From NCBI RefSeq assembly GCF_035984415.1, contig NZ_CP130720.1, positions 3,410,001 to 3,474,000 on the forward strand: a stretch of DNA of 64,000 nucleotides, in the 5' to 3' direction. A model generated the notes under the pieces. The model was given only the letters and a program-made list of their open reading frames with translations, was not told the origin of the DNA and ran no database searches. The DNA comes from Streptomyces sp. NBC_01296 (lineage in GTDB: Bacteria; Actinomycetota; Actinomycetes; Streptomycetales; Streptomycetaceae). The translations under genes and the position numbers were made by a program. This document shows, one piece after another, positions 35,508 to 44,149 of the stretch (its first letter is position 1; each line of letters opens with the position of its first letter).

Positions 35508-36419
35508 ATGATGACGAACTCGGCGGCAACCGCTGCAGACGTACGGGAGTTCACGGCGCGCAGCATGGGCGGCGGACTGGCCCTGGTACTCGGGCTGTTG
35601 GGAGCGGTGGCCGGCGCGGGCCTGATCGCCCTCGGCGTGACCTCCGACGGCACGGTGATGCACGCGTCCCTGATACCGCCGGGCATCCTGCTGATCCTCG
35701 TCGCGGTCATCTCGATGAGCGGGCTGAACACGGTGGCTCCGGGCGAGGCGCGCGTGGTCCAGCTGTTCGGCCGGTACCGGGGGACGATCCGTGCGGACGG
35801 CCTGCGCTGGGTCAATCCGCTGACCTCGCGGGAGACGATCTCCACCCGGGTCCGCAACCACGAGACGGCCGTCCTGAAGGTCAACGACGCGTACGGCAAC
35901 CCGATCGAGCTGGCGGCCGTCGTGGTGTGGCGCGTGGAGGACACCGCGCGGGCGAAGTTCGAGGTGGACGACTTCACCCAGTTCGTCGAGACCCAGACCG
36001 AGGCGGCGGTCCGGCACATCGCGATCGAGTACCCGTACGACTCGCACGAGGAGGGCGGGCTCTCGCTGCGCGGCAACGCCGAGGAGATCACCGAGAAGCT
36101 GGCGCTCGAACTGCACGCGCGGGTGGAGGCGGCCGGCGTCCGCATCATCGAATCCCGGTTCACGCATCTCGCGTACGCTCCGGAGATCGCCTCCGCGATG
36201 CTCCAGCGCCAGCAGGCGGGAGCGGTCGTGGCGGCCCGCAAGCAGATCGTCGAAGGGGCGGTGGGCATGGTGGAACTGGCCCTGACCCGCCTGGCGGAGG
36301 AGGACATCGTGGATCTGGACCCGGAGCGCAAGGCCGCCATGGTCTCGAACCTGATGGTGGTCCTCTGCGGCGACCGGGCGGCCCAGCCGGTGGTCAACGC
36401 GGGCACGCTCTACCAGTGA
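35508..36419 (+). CDS. SPFH/Band 7 domain membrane protein
   Basis: A 303-residue flotillin/stomatin-like protein. Two membrane helices come first ([20 protein letters not shown] and [18 protein letters not shown]). They are followed by a Band 7 domain starting [21 protein letters not shown], with [24 protein letters not shown] and [20 protein letters not shown]. The C-terminal part is a helical region with [26 protein letters not shown] proteins form ring or cage assemblies in the membrane that organise proteases or other partners. The stop overlaps the GTG of the next gene, so the two products are probably made together. The two adjacent ATGs at 35508 and 35511 cannot be told apart. Confidence 0.92.
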   Translation: MMTNSAATAADVREFTARSMGGGLALVLGLLGAVAGAGLIALGVTSDGTVMHASLIPPGILLILVAVISMSGLNTVAPGEARVVQLFGRYRGTIRADGLRWVNPLTSRETISTRVRNHETAVLKVNDAYGNPIELAAVVVWRVEDTARAKFEVDDFTQFVETQTEAAVRHIAIEYPYDSHEEGGLSLRGNAEEITEKLALELHARVEAAGVRIIESRFTHLAYAPEIASAMLQRQQAGAVVAARKQIVEGAVGMVELALTRLAEEDIVDLDPERKAAMVSNLMVVLCGDRAAQPVVNAGTLYQ

Positions 36420-36706
36420 GCCCCGCCGGCGAGCCGCAGGACCCGCAACCGGGACAGGGCCCCGACGCGGGGCAGGGCCAGGAGCGGGCCGCGCGCGCGG
36501 GGCGGCAGGCGCGCAAGCAGGTGCTGCTGCGGCTCGACCCGCAGGTGTACGACGCCCTCGCGCGCTGGGCGGGCGAGGAACTGCGCAGCGCCAACGCGCA
36601 GATCGAGTTCCTGCTGCGGCGGGCCCTGTCCGAGACGGGCCGGCTGCCGGGCGGGGCCGCCCCGATCCGGCCGCGCGGCCGCCCCCGCAGCTCGCCCGAT
36701 TCCTGA
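36416..36706 (+). CDS. ribbon-helix-helix (Arc-like) DNA-binding protein
   Basis: A 96-residue protein. The first 30 residues are a Gln/Gly/Pro-rich flexible arm. Residues about 35-75 form an RHH fold: KQVLLRLDPQVYDALARWAGEELRSANAQIEF in strand-helix-helix order, where the strand VLLRLD would enter the major groove. The tail is basic (RPRGRPRSS). Arc-like proteins bind short palindromes as dimers of dimers. GTG 36416 overlaps the SPFH stop. With the perfect palindrome upstream of the pair, self-repression is the simplest reading. Confidence 0.88.
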   Translation: MSPAGEPQDPQPGQGPDAGQGQERAARAGRQARKQVLLRLDPQVYDALARWAGEELRSANAQIEFLLRRALSETGRLPGGAAPIRPRGRPRSSPDS

Positions 36707-36723
36707 CGGCAGTTCCCCGGGCA

Positions 36724-36757
36724 GGCCCCTGTCGGGCATCTCCGCCCGACAGGGGCC
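36724..36757. terminator. perfect 14-bp hairpin terminator
   Basis: GGCCCCTGTCGGGC and its exact complement around ATCTCC, downstream of the RHH gene and facing oxyR. Confidence 0.85.
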
Positions 36758-36863
36758 GGGGTCGGCGGGGGCCACCCGCGGGGTCCGCCCCGCTGACGGC
36801 CTGCGTACGGAGTGACGCCGGGCGCGCGCAGGCCCGTACGCCCGCTCCCCGGACCGATCCGCC

Positions 36864-37811
36864 CTACTCGGCGGGCCACACCGGGAGCGGGCGTACGGCT
36901 TCGCGCAGGGCGCCCGCGATGGCCCGGAACTCCTCCTGGCGGGCCGTTCCGGTGCGCATCGCCAGCGCGATCCGCCGGGAGGGCGCGGGCTCGGCGAAGT
37001 ACCCGGTGGCCAGGTACTCGTTGCGTGCGGTCTCCAGCCGCAGCGCGGTGCGCGGCAACAGCGTCACCCCCAGTCCCCCGGCGACCAGTTGTACGAGGGT
37101 GGACAGTCCGGCGGCGGTCGTGGTGACGTCCGCCCCGTCGGTCCGGCCGGCCTCGCGGCAGATGTCCAGGGCCTGGTCGCGCAGGCAGTGCCCCTCGTCG
37201 AGCAACAGCAGCTGCAGGCCCCGTAGTTCCTCGCGCGGGATGTCCCTGCGCCCGGCGAGCGGGTGCTCCCGGGGCGCGAGGAGGACGAAGTCCTCGTCGA
37301 AGACGGGCAGTTCGGTCACCCCCGGGACACCGAGCGGGACCGCGAGCAGCAGCAGGTCGAGCCGTCCGCCGGCCAGCCCGTCCAGCAGCGAAGAGGTCTG
37401 CTCCTCGTGCACCTGGAGGTCCATCCGCGGGTAGCGCCGGTGGAAGAGCCCGAGCACGGTCGGCAGCAGGTACGGGGCCACCGTGGGGATCACCCCCAGC
37501 CGCAGGATCCCGGTGAAGGGGGCCCGTACCGCCTCTGCCTCCTCCAGCAGCCCGCCCATGGCTTCGAGGACCGCCCGGGCCCGGGCCGCGATCCGCTCGC
37601 CGGCCGGCGAGAGCAGCACCTTGCGGGTGGTGCGCTCCAGCAGCTGCACGCCCAGGGCCTCTTCCAGCGCGGAGACGGCGCCGGAGAGCGCCGGCTGGCT
37701 CATTCCGATGGCCGCGGCGGCGTCCCGGAAGTGCAGGTGCTCGGCGACGGCCGCGAACGCGCGCAGCTGCGCGAGCGTCGCCTGCTTCGCTCCCCTATTA
37801 CCGACAGCCAC
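36864..37811 (-). CDS. oxyR: hydrogen-peroxide sensing LysR-family regulator OxyR
   Basis: A 315-residue LysR-type regulator. N-terminal winged helix (LAQLRAFAAVAEHLHFRDAAAAIGMSQPALSGAVS over residues 9-45), then a substrate-binding-like domain. The redox cysteines are visible: the first in LLLDEGHCLRDQALDIC, where the Cys after GH is the peroxide-sensing residue, and the second nine residues later. Divergent from ahpC-ahpD, the classical OxyR target in Streptomyces. GTG 37811 gives the short AVGNRGAKQATLAQL start. Oxidised OxyR activates ahpC and its own gene. Confidence 0.96.
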   Translation of the reverse strand: MAVGNRGAKQATLAQLRAFAAVAEHLHFRDAAAAIGMSQPALSGAVSALEEALGVQLLERTTRKVLLSPAGERIAARARAVLEAMGGLLEEAEAVRAPFTGILRLGVIPTVAPYLLPTVLGLFHRRYPRMDLQVHEEQTSSLLDGLAGGRLDLLLLAVPLGVPGVTELPVFDEDFVLLAPREHPLAGRRDIPREELRGLQLLLLDEGHCLRDQALDICREAGRTDGADVTTTAAGLSTLVQLVAGGLGVTLLPRTALRLETARNEYLATGYFAEPAPSRRIALAMRTGTARQEEFRAIAGALREAVRPLPVWPAE

Positions 37812-37947
37812 TGATAGGTACCTCCGATCACCTGGCTCGAGTCTAGCTATTTCCGTAATCAATCCTGCTGTGCCAGCATGTGAGATCCGTCCAACCCCCT
37901 CGGAAAACCCCCAAAAGGGCTCTTTTCCATTTCCGCAAGGAGAGCAC
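37812..37947. promoter_or_regulatory. divergent oxyR-ahpC control region
   Basis: 136 bases between two GTG starts. ATAG (37814) and CTAT (ending 37849) stand 36 bases apart end to end, about the 37-base span of an OxyR tetranucleotide array, though the inner tetranucleotides are not clear. CCTAT and ATAGG also flank the oxyR start. AAGGAGAG at 37937 is the ahpC ribosome-binding site. Confidence 0.55.
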
Positions 37948-38502
37948 GTGCTCACTGTCGGTGACAAGTTCCCCACCTACGATCTGACCGCTTGCGTCTC
38001 GCTCGAGGCCGGCAGCGAGTTCGCCCAGATCGACCACAAGACCCATGAGGGCAAGTGGCGCGTGGTGTTCTTCTGGCCGAAGGACTTCACCTTCGTCTGC
38101 CCGACCGAGATCGCCGCCTTCGGCAAGCTGAACGACGAGTTCGCCGACCGCGACACCCAGGTCCTCGGCGTCTCCGGCGACTCCGAGTTCGTCCACCACG
38201 CCTGGCGCAAGGACCACGCCGACCTGCGTGACCTCCCCTTCCCGATGCTGGCCGACTCCAAGCACGAGCTCATGCAGGCCTGTGGCGTGCAGGGCGAGGA
38301 CGGCTTCGCGCAGCGCGCCGTGTTCATCGTCGACCAGAACAACGAGATCCAGTTCACGATGGTGACCGCAGGTTCCGTGGGCCGTAACCCCAAGGAGGTC
38401 CTGCGGGTCCTCGACGCCCTGCAGACCGACGAGCTGTGCCCCTGCAACTGGAACAAGGGCGAGGGCACCCTGGACGCCGGCGCGCTGCTGGCCGGTGAGT
38501 GA
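37948..38502 (+). CDS. ahpC: alkyl hydroperoxide reductase AhpC (2-Cys peroxiredoxin)
   Basis: A 184-residue peroxiredoxin that reduces hydrogen peroxide and organic hydroperoxides. The peroxidatic Cys51 lies in FTFVCPTE with the Thr two residues after it. The C-terminal region has two cysteines in ELCPCNWNKGE, the resolving pair typical of the actinobacterial AhpC that is recycled by AhpD. GTG 37948 follows a good AAGGAGAG site. ahpD follows after three bases, so translation is coupled. Regulation by the divergent OxyR is expected. Confidence 0.97.
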   Translation: MLTVGDKFPTYDLTACVSLEAGSEFAQIDHKTHEGKWRVVFFWPKDFTFVCPTEIAAFGKLNDEFADRDTQVLGVSGDSEFVHHAWRKDHADLRDLPFPMLADSKHELMQACGVQGEDGFAQRAVFIVDQNNEIQFTMVTAGSVGRNPKEVLRVLDALQTDELCPCNWNKGEGTLDAGALLAGE

Positions 38503-38505
38503 CGG

Positions 38506-39042
38506 ATGTCCCTCGACTCCCTCAAGTCCGCCATACCGGACTTCGCCAAGGACCTGAAGCTGAACCTCGGTTCGGTCATCGGCAACAGCGACCTCCCGCA
38601 GCAGCAGCTGTGGGGCACGGTCCTGTCCTGCGCGATCGCCGCCCGCTCCCCGCGCGTCCTGCGTGAGCTGGAGCCGGAGGCGAAGGCGGCCCTGTCGCCG
38701 GAGGCGTACACCGCCGCCAAGTCCGCGGCCGCGGTCATGGCGATGAACAACGTCTTCTACCGCACGCGCCACCTGCTCTCCGACCCGGAGTACGGCACGC
38801 TGCGCGCGGGCCTGCGGATGAACGTCATCGGCAACCCGGGTGTGGAGAAGGTCGACTTCGAGCTGTGGTCGCTCGCGGTCTCCGCGATCAACGGCTGCGG
38901 CCAGTGCCTGGACTCGCACGAGCAGGTCCTGCGCAAGGCCGGCGTCGACCGCGAGACGATCCAGGAGGCCTTCAAGATCGCTTCGGTGATCCAGGCCGTC
39001 GCGGTCACCCTCGACGCCGAGGCCGCCCTCGCCGCCGAGTAG
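38506..39042 (+). CDS. ahpD: alkyl hydroperoxidase AhpD
   Basis: A 178-residue all-helical AhpD. The thioredoxin-like motif is Cys131-Gly-Gln-Cys134 with His138 ([11 protein letters not shown]), the exact proton-relay arrangement of the mycobacterial enzyme. It reduces oxidised AhpC, using lipoamide-linked electrons in Mycobacterium. Starts three bases after ahpC. The gene is closed by a perfect 12-bp hairpin. Confidence 0.97.
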   Translation: MSLDSLKSAIPDFAKDLKLNLGSVIGNSDLPQQQLWGTVLSCAIAARSPRVLRELEPEAKAALSPEAYTAAKSAAAVMAMNNVFYRTRHLLSDPEYGTLRAGLRMNVIGNPGVEKVDFELWSLAVSAINGCGQCLDSHEQVLRKAGVDRETIQEAFKIASVIQAVAVTLDAEAALAAE

Positions 39043-39060
39043 TCCTCCTCGTACGAGGCC

Positions 39061-39098
39061 CAGGGCCCCCGCAGCCGTTCCCGGCAGCGGGGGCCCTG
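39061..39098. terminator. hairpin terminator of ahpCD
   Basis: CAGGGCCCCCGC (39061-39072) and its exact complement (39087-39098). Confidence 0.8.
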
Positions 39099-39136
39099 TC
39101 GTTCACCTGCGCCCGTCGTTCACCTGCGCCCGGTGA

Positions 39137-39820
39137 TCACTTGCGCAGGGCCGTCATCAGGGCGCGCATGTCCTCGATCATCGCTGCCTTGATCGCGTCC
39201 CCGTCCGGCTCGAAGCGGGCATCGGGCCCGAACCACTGGACGTTCAGCGTGAACACCGCCCCGCCGTCGAGCACCTGGAGCCGGGGCCCGCTGCCGCCGG
39301 CCCCCTCGTGGAACTCCGCCCGCTCGCCGAGCCCGGAGACCTGCTCCGCCGTACCGGCGCCACCGCCGAAAATGCCCCAGCCGGCCCAGGGTCCCGTGCC
39401 GAACTCCGCCTCGGGATCGGTCTTCTTGTGCAGCTCGGTCATCGCCTGCACCTGGTAGGAGACCTGCCCGTCGACGTAGTCCCCGTTGTAGCTGCAGTAC
39501 GACCAGTCCAGCCCGGGATGCTCGCCATGGGTGGGGAAGCCGTGACCCGGCTGCACCTCCGTCTTGGCGAGCGCGGCCAGGCGCCCTGCCTCGCACAGGT
39601 CCTCGGTGTGCCGGTACGCGATCCGCGGCGCACTGGCGAAACGATCCTGCGCCACCAGGACGCCGACCCAGACGGCCGAGGCCAGTACGGCCCCGCCGAG
39701 CGCCCATAACCAGGCCGTACGGGGCCCCCGTACGCGCTCGCGCGGGGCGTCGGGCTCCTGCGCCGGCGCCGCCGGCCGGCCGGTGTCCCACTCCCCTTCG
39801 AGCTCAGGCTCGCTGATCAC
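39137..39820 (-). CDS. hypothetical single-pass membrane protein
   Basis: A 227-residue protein: acidic, Pro-rich cytoplasmic N-terminus of about 35 residues, one membrane helix (AWLWALGGAVLASAVWVGVLV), then an extracytoplasmic domain with two cysteines (EDLCEAGRLA and DWSYCSYNGDY) that could form a disulfide. The domain resembles small solute- or signal-binding exported domains of Streptomyces hypothetical proteins, but I cannot name a family. GTG 39820 overlaps the end of the AI-2E-type permease gene by 17 bases, so the pair is translationally linked. Confidence 0.7.
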   Translation of the reverse strand: MISEPELEGEWDTGRPAAPAQEPDAPRERVRGPRTAWLWALGGAVLASAVWVGVLVAQDRFASAPRIAYRHTEDLCEAGRLAALAKTEVQPGHGFPTHGEHPGLDWSYCSYNGDYVDGQVSYQVQAMTELHKKTDPEAEFGTGPWAGWGIFGGGAGTAEQVSGLGERAEFHEGAGGSGPRLQVLDGGAVFTLNVQWFGPDARFEPDGDAIKAAMIEDMRALMTALRK

Positions 39821-41219
39821 GCTCGGCCCCCCGCACGGCCTGCTCGAACGCCGTCGAGCCGTGCGGACCGGGGCCGATCGGCGCTGCGCCGCGCAGGAGC
39901 TGGTCGCGGGAGTAGGCCCTCAGGTAGACGACCACCGTGTTGGTGACGGCGACCAGCGGGACCGCGACGACCGCTCCGCCGATGCCCGCGATCATGCCGC
40001 CCGCGGCCACCGACAGCACCACCGCGAGCGGGTGCACCCGTACGGCCCGGCCCAGGATGAAGGGCTGCAGCACATGCCCCTCGATCTGCTGCACGGCCAG
40101 CACCACGAGGAGCACCATCAGCGCGGTCCACGGCCCCTGGGTCACCAGGGCGACGACCACCGCGAGGGCGCCCGAGACCACCGCGCCGACGAGCGGGATG
40201 AAGGCGAACAGGAAGATGAAGACGGCCAGCGGCACCGCCATCGGCACCTTGAGGAAGTAGATGCCGAGGCCGATGAAGATGGCGTCGATGAGCGCGACGA
40301 GCACCGTGCCGCGCACGTACGCCGTCAGCGTGCGCCAGGCGCGCGGACCGGCCCCCGCGACACCGGGGCGGGCGGCGGCCGGGACCAGGCCCTGCACCCA
40401 GGTCCAGATGCGCTTGCCGTCGTAGAGCAGGAACAGCGTCGAGAACATCGCGAGCAGGATGCCCGTCAGCACCTCGACGAGGACCGTCACGCCCTGGAGG
40501 CCGGCGGAGGTGATCTGCTCGGTGTTGGTGCCGATGGTCTCGCTGAGGTTCTTCGCGATGTCGTTGATCTGCTTCTCGGTCACGTGGAACGGACTGTCCA
40601 GTGCCCAGAGTTTGAGCTCGTTGATGCCGTCGCGGACACGGGCGGAGAGGTCGTCGAGGTTCTCCATGACCTGCCAGACCACGAACCAGCCGACCAGCCC
40701 GATGACCACGAACCCGAGGATCGCGGTCACGGCGGTGGCGAGCCCGCGCGGCAGGCCGAGGCGGCGCAGCCGGACCACGAAGGGCTGGAGCAGCGCGGTG
40801 ACGAGCAGGGCGGCCGCGAAGGCGAGGACGACCAGGCGGACTTCGCTGATCACCTTCATCACGACCCAGAGCATCCCGGCGAGCAGCAGCAACCGCCAGC
40901 TGACCTCGGCGGCGACGCGCATGCCCCACGGGACGACGCTCACCGGGTCGGGACGCCCGGGCTGGGCGGGCGGGTGCGGGTGGCCGGGCTGCTCGGCGGG
41001 AGTGGCGGTCACCGGGGTGGGTGCATGGGCTGCCGGGGCCCCCGCGCCGGCCCGGGTACCCGCGCTCACGCCCGTACGGGCGGCGCCCCCCGCGGTGACC
41101 GCGACAGGAGCGGCGAGGATGCTCTCCGCCTCGACCTCGGCACGCCGCTCCTGGAGCCGCGCCTCCATGCGGCTCAGCCTGTTCCCGAGCCGGCCGAGCC
41201 AGCCTGCCCTCTTCGCCAT
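39804..41219 (-). CDS. AI-2E-family (PerM/TqsA-like) transporter
   Basis: A 471-residue membrane protein. The first 110 residues are polar with a coiled-coil-like segment (RLGNRLSRMEARLQERRAEV) and a Pro-rich linker. About eight membrane helices follow in the PerM layout: WRLLLLAGMLWVVMKVISEV, LVVLAFAAALLVTALLQPF, a soluble insert around residues 230-290, then TVLVALIDAIFIGLGIYFL and PLAVFIFLFAFIPLVGAVVSG. The motif IEGHVLQPFILGRAVRVHPLAV is the family signature. Members export diverse substrates including Na/H antiport; AI-2 export is proven only for a few. A perfect 18-bp hairpin lies just upstream, after the transglycosylase gene's region. Confidence 0.9.
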   Translation of the reverse strand: MAKRAGWLGRLGNRLSRMEARLQERRAEVEAESILAAPVAVTAGGAARTGVSAGTRAGAGAPAAHAPTPVTATPAEQPGHPHPPAQPGRPDPVSVVPWGMRVAAEVSWRLLLLAGMLWVVMKVISEVRLVVLAFAAALLVTALLQPFVVRLRRLGLPRGLATAVTAILGFVVIGLVGWFVVWQVMENLDDLSARVRDGINELKLWALDSPFHVTEKQINDIAKNLSETIGTNTEQITSAGLQGVTVLVEVLTGILLAMFSTLFLLYDGKRIWTWVQGLVPAAARPGVAGAGPRAWRTLTAYVRGTVLVALIDAIFIGLGIYFLKVPMAVPLAVFIFLFAFIPLVGAVVSGALAVVVALVTQGPWTALMVLLVVLAVQQIEGHVLQPFILGRAVRVHPLAVVLSVAAGGMIAGIGGAVVAVPLVAVTNTVVVYLRAYSRDQLLRGAAPIGPGPHGSTAFEQAVRGAERDQRA

Positions 41220-41267
41220 GTCTTTCCCTTCCCCCGCCCGTGGACACACCTCGAAAGACCGTACACG

Positions 41268-41306
41268 CGAGGAGCCCCGCACCGTAGGACGGTGCGGGGC
41301 TCCTCG
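41268..41306. terminator. perfect 18-bp hairpin terminator
   Basis: The arms at 41268-41285 and 41289-41306 are exact complements (CGAGGAGCCCCGCACCGT) with a three-base loop. It ends the transglycosylase transcript ahead of the AI-2E-type gene. Confidence 0.9.
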
Positions 41307-41327
41307 AGGTTGAGCGGGTGGCCGGTA

Positions 41328-42026
41328 CTAGTACCAGCCGTTGGCCTGGTGGAAGCTCCAGGCGCTGCACGGGCTGTGGTAGCGCTCGTTCATGTAGTTC
41401 AGGCCCCACTGGATCTGGGTGGCCGGGTTGGTGCGCCAGTCGTCGGCGACCGAGGACATCTTCGAGCCCGGGAGCGCCTGGACCAGACCGTACGCGCCCG
41501 AGGACGAGTTCACGGCCTTGTAGTTCCAGGTCGACTCCTCGTTGATGATGTTCGAGAAGCACTGGAACTGCCCGGCCGGGACGATCTGCTGGGCGATGGC
41601 CTTGACCTGGGCGACCGTGTAGGAGCTCTGGACGGCGAAGTCTCCGGCGCTGCGGGCCGCGGAGCGGCTGGCGACCTGCTCCTTCTCCTCGCGGTCCTTC
41701 TTCGCCTTCTCGTCGGCAGCCTTCTGCGCCTCGGCCTTCTTGGACTTGGCGTCCTCGGCGGCCTGGATGCGGGCGGCTTCCTCGGCGACGCGCTTGGCGT
41801 CGGTGTCGGCGCCCTGGGCGATGGCGTCGGCCTGCTGCGTCAGGGACGCGTTCTGGACCTGCGCCTGGTCGCCGACCGGGATGTCGGCGAGGAGGGTCGC
41901 CCCGGACGCGGTGGTCTCGAGATCGTTCGAGGCGGGGTCGCCAGCGGCAACGCCCACGACTGCGCCGACGGTGGTGACTGCGGTGGCCGAAGCCACAGCG
42001 ATCCCCCGGACCGAGATCCGGCTCAC
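41328..42026 (-). CDS. secreted transglycosylase SLT-domain protein
   Basis: A 232-residue exported protein. It has a signal peptide (VRGIAVASATAVTTVGAVVG), a low-complexity helical region rich in Ala, Glu and Lys (about 75-125, likely a coiled coil), and a C-terminal lysozyme-like domain of about 85 residues. That domain has the catalytic Glu in NIINEESTWNY, SSSGAYGLVQALPGSKM and IQWGLNYMNERYHSPCSAWSFH. The domain ends a few residues before the stop (NGWY), which is typical of Streptomyces SLT/Rpf-like muralytic enzymes. It cleaves peptidoglycan glycan strands during growth or spore germination. GTG 42026 lies at the end of a leader of over 300 bases with strong secondary structure. Confidence 0.9.
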   Translation of the reverse strand: MSRISVRGIAVASATAVTTVGAVVGVAAGDPASNDLETTASGATLLADIPVGDQAQVQNASLTQQADAIAQGADTDAKRVAEEAARIQAAEDAKSKKAEAQKAADEKAKKDREEKEQVASRSAARSAGDFAVQSSYTVAQVKAIAQQIVPAGQFQCFSNIINEESTWNYKAVNSSSGAYGLVQALPGSKMSSVADDWRTNPATQIQWGLNYMNERYHSPCSAWSFHQANGWY

Positions 42027-42448
42027 ACGGTGTCCTTCCAGCAGCGTCCGCAGTGACCGGGCGGGCGCAATAGTGCCCCTCGACACTGGCCTCCGTGGTG
42101 CTGCGATCACTGGAGGCGCGGGCCCGTGGGCAACTCCCTTACGGGGGCTGCCGCGTGGTGCTCGGGCGGCATACGGCGAACGACTGTGGAGTTGTGATGC
42201 TGCTTTGTACCCACGGGAGATACCGGAGATACAGGTGTGCCGTATGCGGGGCCTGACGGAAAACAGACTCTGCCGGACCCCGACACCGCAAGGCAATTCT
42301 CCGCTGCGTGGGAAAGGTCACACCTCGCATGTTGCCGTTGGTTTCACCAAAGGTCTGTGCAGCACGACGCCGCCCGGCTAGGCTCTCGTGCCTTTGCCGG
42401 GCGGCGCCAACTCGCCTTCCCGCTATGGGGGTTTTACCCCCTTCACCC
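42027..42448 (-). promoter_or_regulatory. long structured leader of the transglycosylase gene
   Basis: Over 300 bases without a gene. Two long-range inverted repeats interleave: CCCGTGGG (42123-42130) with CCCACGGG (42210-42217), and GCATACGGC (42169-42177) with GCCGTATGC (42239-42247). This is a pseudoknot topology. A local hairpin GCCTCC/GGAGGC lies at 42089-42117, and CGTGGTGCT occurs twice 60 bases apart. Muralytic enzyme genes in Streptomyces are known riboswitch targets (c-di-AMP), but the ydaO consensus blocks are not recognised here. The part beyond 42368 belongs to the phoH terminator. Confidence 0.45.
42368..42406. terminator. hairpin downstream of phoH-like gene
   Basis: CGCCGCCCGGC (42368-42378) pairs exactly with GCCGGGCGGCG (42396-42406) across a 17-base loop. 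Confidence 0.7.
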
Positions 42449-43765
42449 CTACAGGGACTCGAGCATCTCGGTGACCAGTGCGGCGATCGGGGAGCGCTCG
42501 GAGCGGGTGAGCGTGACGTGCGCGAAGAGGGGGTGCCCCTTCAGCTTCTCAACGACCGCCACCACGCCGTCGTACCGGCCGACCCGCAGATTGTCCCGCT
42601 GGGCGACGTCGTGGGTCAGAACAACCCGCGAATTTGCGCCGATTCGGGACAGAACGGTCAGCAGGACGTTCCGCTCCAGCGACTGGGCTTCGTCCACGAT
42701 CACGAAGGCGTCGTGCAGCGAGCGCCCGCGGATGTGCGTGAGCGGCAGGACCTCCAGCATCCCCCGGTTCAGCACCTCCTCGATGACCTCGCGCCCGGCC
42801 ACCGCCGAGAGGGTGTCGAAGACCGCCTGCGCCCAGGGGCTCATCTTCTCGGACGCGTCCCCGGGCAGGTAGCCGAGGTCCTGGCCGCCCACCGCGTACA
42901 GCGGCCGGAAGACCATCACCTTCTGATGCTGCCTCCGCTCGAGCACGGCCTCCAGGCCCGCGCACAGCGCCAGCGCCGACTTTCCGGTGCCGGCCCGGCC
43001 GCCCATGGACAGGATCCCGATCTCCGGATCGAGCAGCAGGTCCAGGGCGATGCGCTGCTCGGCGCTGCGGCCGTGCAGCCCGAAGGCCTCGCGGTCGCCC
43101 CGTACGAGCCGTACGTTGCCGTCCGCGGTGACCCGGCCCAGGGCCTTGCCCCGCTCGGACTGGAGGACCAGCCCCGTGTGCACGGGCAGTTCGGCGGCCT
43201 CCGGTACGTACAGCCGCTCCTCGGAGTAGAGCAGGTCGACCTGCTCCCCGGACAGCGCGAGCTCACTCATGCCGGTCCAGCCGGCGTCGGTGATCGCGAG
43301 CTCCGCCCGGTACTCCTCGGCGAGCAGCCCCACGGAGGAGGCTTTGATGCGCAGCGGGAGATCCTTCGAGACGACCGTGACGTCGTAGCCCTCGGCCTGG
43401 AGATTGCGGGCGACCGCGAGGATCCGCGAGTCGTTGTCCCCCAACCGGAAGCCGGCCGGCAGGACACCGGGGTCGGAGTGGTTGAGCTCGACACGCAGGG
43501 TGCCGCCCAGATCGCCCAGCGGGATGGGGGCGTCGAGGCGACCGTAGCGAACCCGGAAGTCGTCGAGCAGGCGCAGGGCCTGACGGGCGAAGTAGCCGAG
43601 TTCGGGATGGTGCCTCTTTGCCTCCAGCTCGGTGATCACCACGATCGGGAGCACGACCTCGTGCTCGTCGAAGCGGGTGATCGCATTGGGGTCTGCCAGC
43701 AGGACGCTGGTGTCGAGGACGTAGGTCCGCCTGTCGGGCAGGCGGCGCTTTGTGCTGGTCACCAC
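42449..43765 (-). CDS. PIN-domain PhoH-family ATPase (PhoH2-type)
   Basis: About 438 residues. N-terminal PIN ribonuclease-like domain (residues about 12-150) starting [12 protein letters not shown], with conserved acidic residues in ITELEAK and [11 protein letters not shown]. The C-terminal PhoH ATPase has Walker [14 protein letters not shown], Walker [13 protein letters not shown] and the sensor [14 protein letters not shown]. In the family this fusion unwinds and cleaves RNA. GTG 43765 or 43762 gives the conserved start [18 protein letters not shown]. The frame continues open upstream but is unconserved in character. Confidence 0.93.
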   Translation of the reverse strand: MVTSTKRRLPDRRTYVLDTSVLLADPNAITRFDEHEVVLPIVVITELEAKRHHPELGYFARQALRLLDDFRVRYGRLDAPIPLGDLGGTLRVELNHSDPGVLPAGFRLGDNDSRILAVARNLQAEGYDVTVVSKDLPLRIKASSVGLLAEEYRAELAITDAGWTGMSELALSGEQVDLLYSEERLYVPEAAELPVHTGLVLQSERGKALGRVTADGNVRLVRGDREAFGLHGRSAEQRIALDLLLDPEIGILSMGGRAGTGKSALALCAGLEAVLERRQHQKVMVFRPLYAVGGQDLGYLPGDASEKMSPWAQAVFDTLSAVAGREVIEEVLNRGMLEVLPLTHIRGRSLHDAFVIVDEAQSLERNVLLTVLSRIGANSRVVLTHDVAQRDNLRVGRYDGVVAVVEKLKGHPLFAHVTLTRSERSPIAALVTEMLESL

Positions 43766-44149
43766 GGAAGGACGTACCCCCTCGGAAGAGGTCGGGCCAT
43801 GAAGACCGGACCGGTCATCGGCACCCATGCCGGGGCCGATTTCCGGCCCTCCCATTCGTCCGTGCGAACCGCACGTGCGTCCTGGTGCAAAGGGCCTCCC
43901 GGGCGGACGACCCCATGCCGTCCGCTGAGACTCGACACCCGTGGATCGGGCATCGACCTGAAAGGGATATTCCCCGATCAGGCCCGGCCATGCCATGGCA
44001 TATGACGGACGCTCGGTGAATCCCTGGTGAAGGCCTTGCAGGGAGGACGGCAGGGGCCGGGGGGACCCCCGGGAGTACGGCGACGGCGCGCCGCCGGAGG
44101 TCCGGGGCGCGCCGTGGATGGAGCCGAAAAGTGCCGTTCGGAGGGGCCG
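43766..44149. other. non-coding stretch between cis-prenyltransferase and phoH-like gene
   Basis: About 384 bases with no convincing gene. It holds a hairpin at 44084-44114 (CGGCGCGCC and GGCGCGCCG) that probably terminates the prenyltransferase transcript, plus the promoter region of the phoH-like gene. In-frame extension of the PhoH frame through this stretch is possible but unlikely. Confidence 0.55.

Noticed and set aside
39804-41219. Autoinducer-2 quorum-sensing exporter
   Set aside because: Only the family name suggests it. No luxS or Lsr genes are present, and most family members transport other substrates.
42027-42340. ydaO-type c-di-AMP riboswitch before the transglycosylase
   Set aside because: The gene type fits, but I could not find the conserved GGGGGA/CCG and GAAU blocks. 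It is kept only as an unidentified structured leader.
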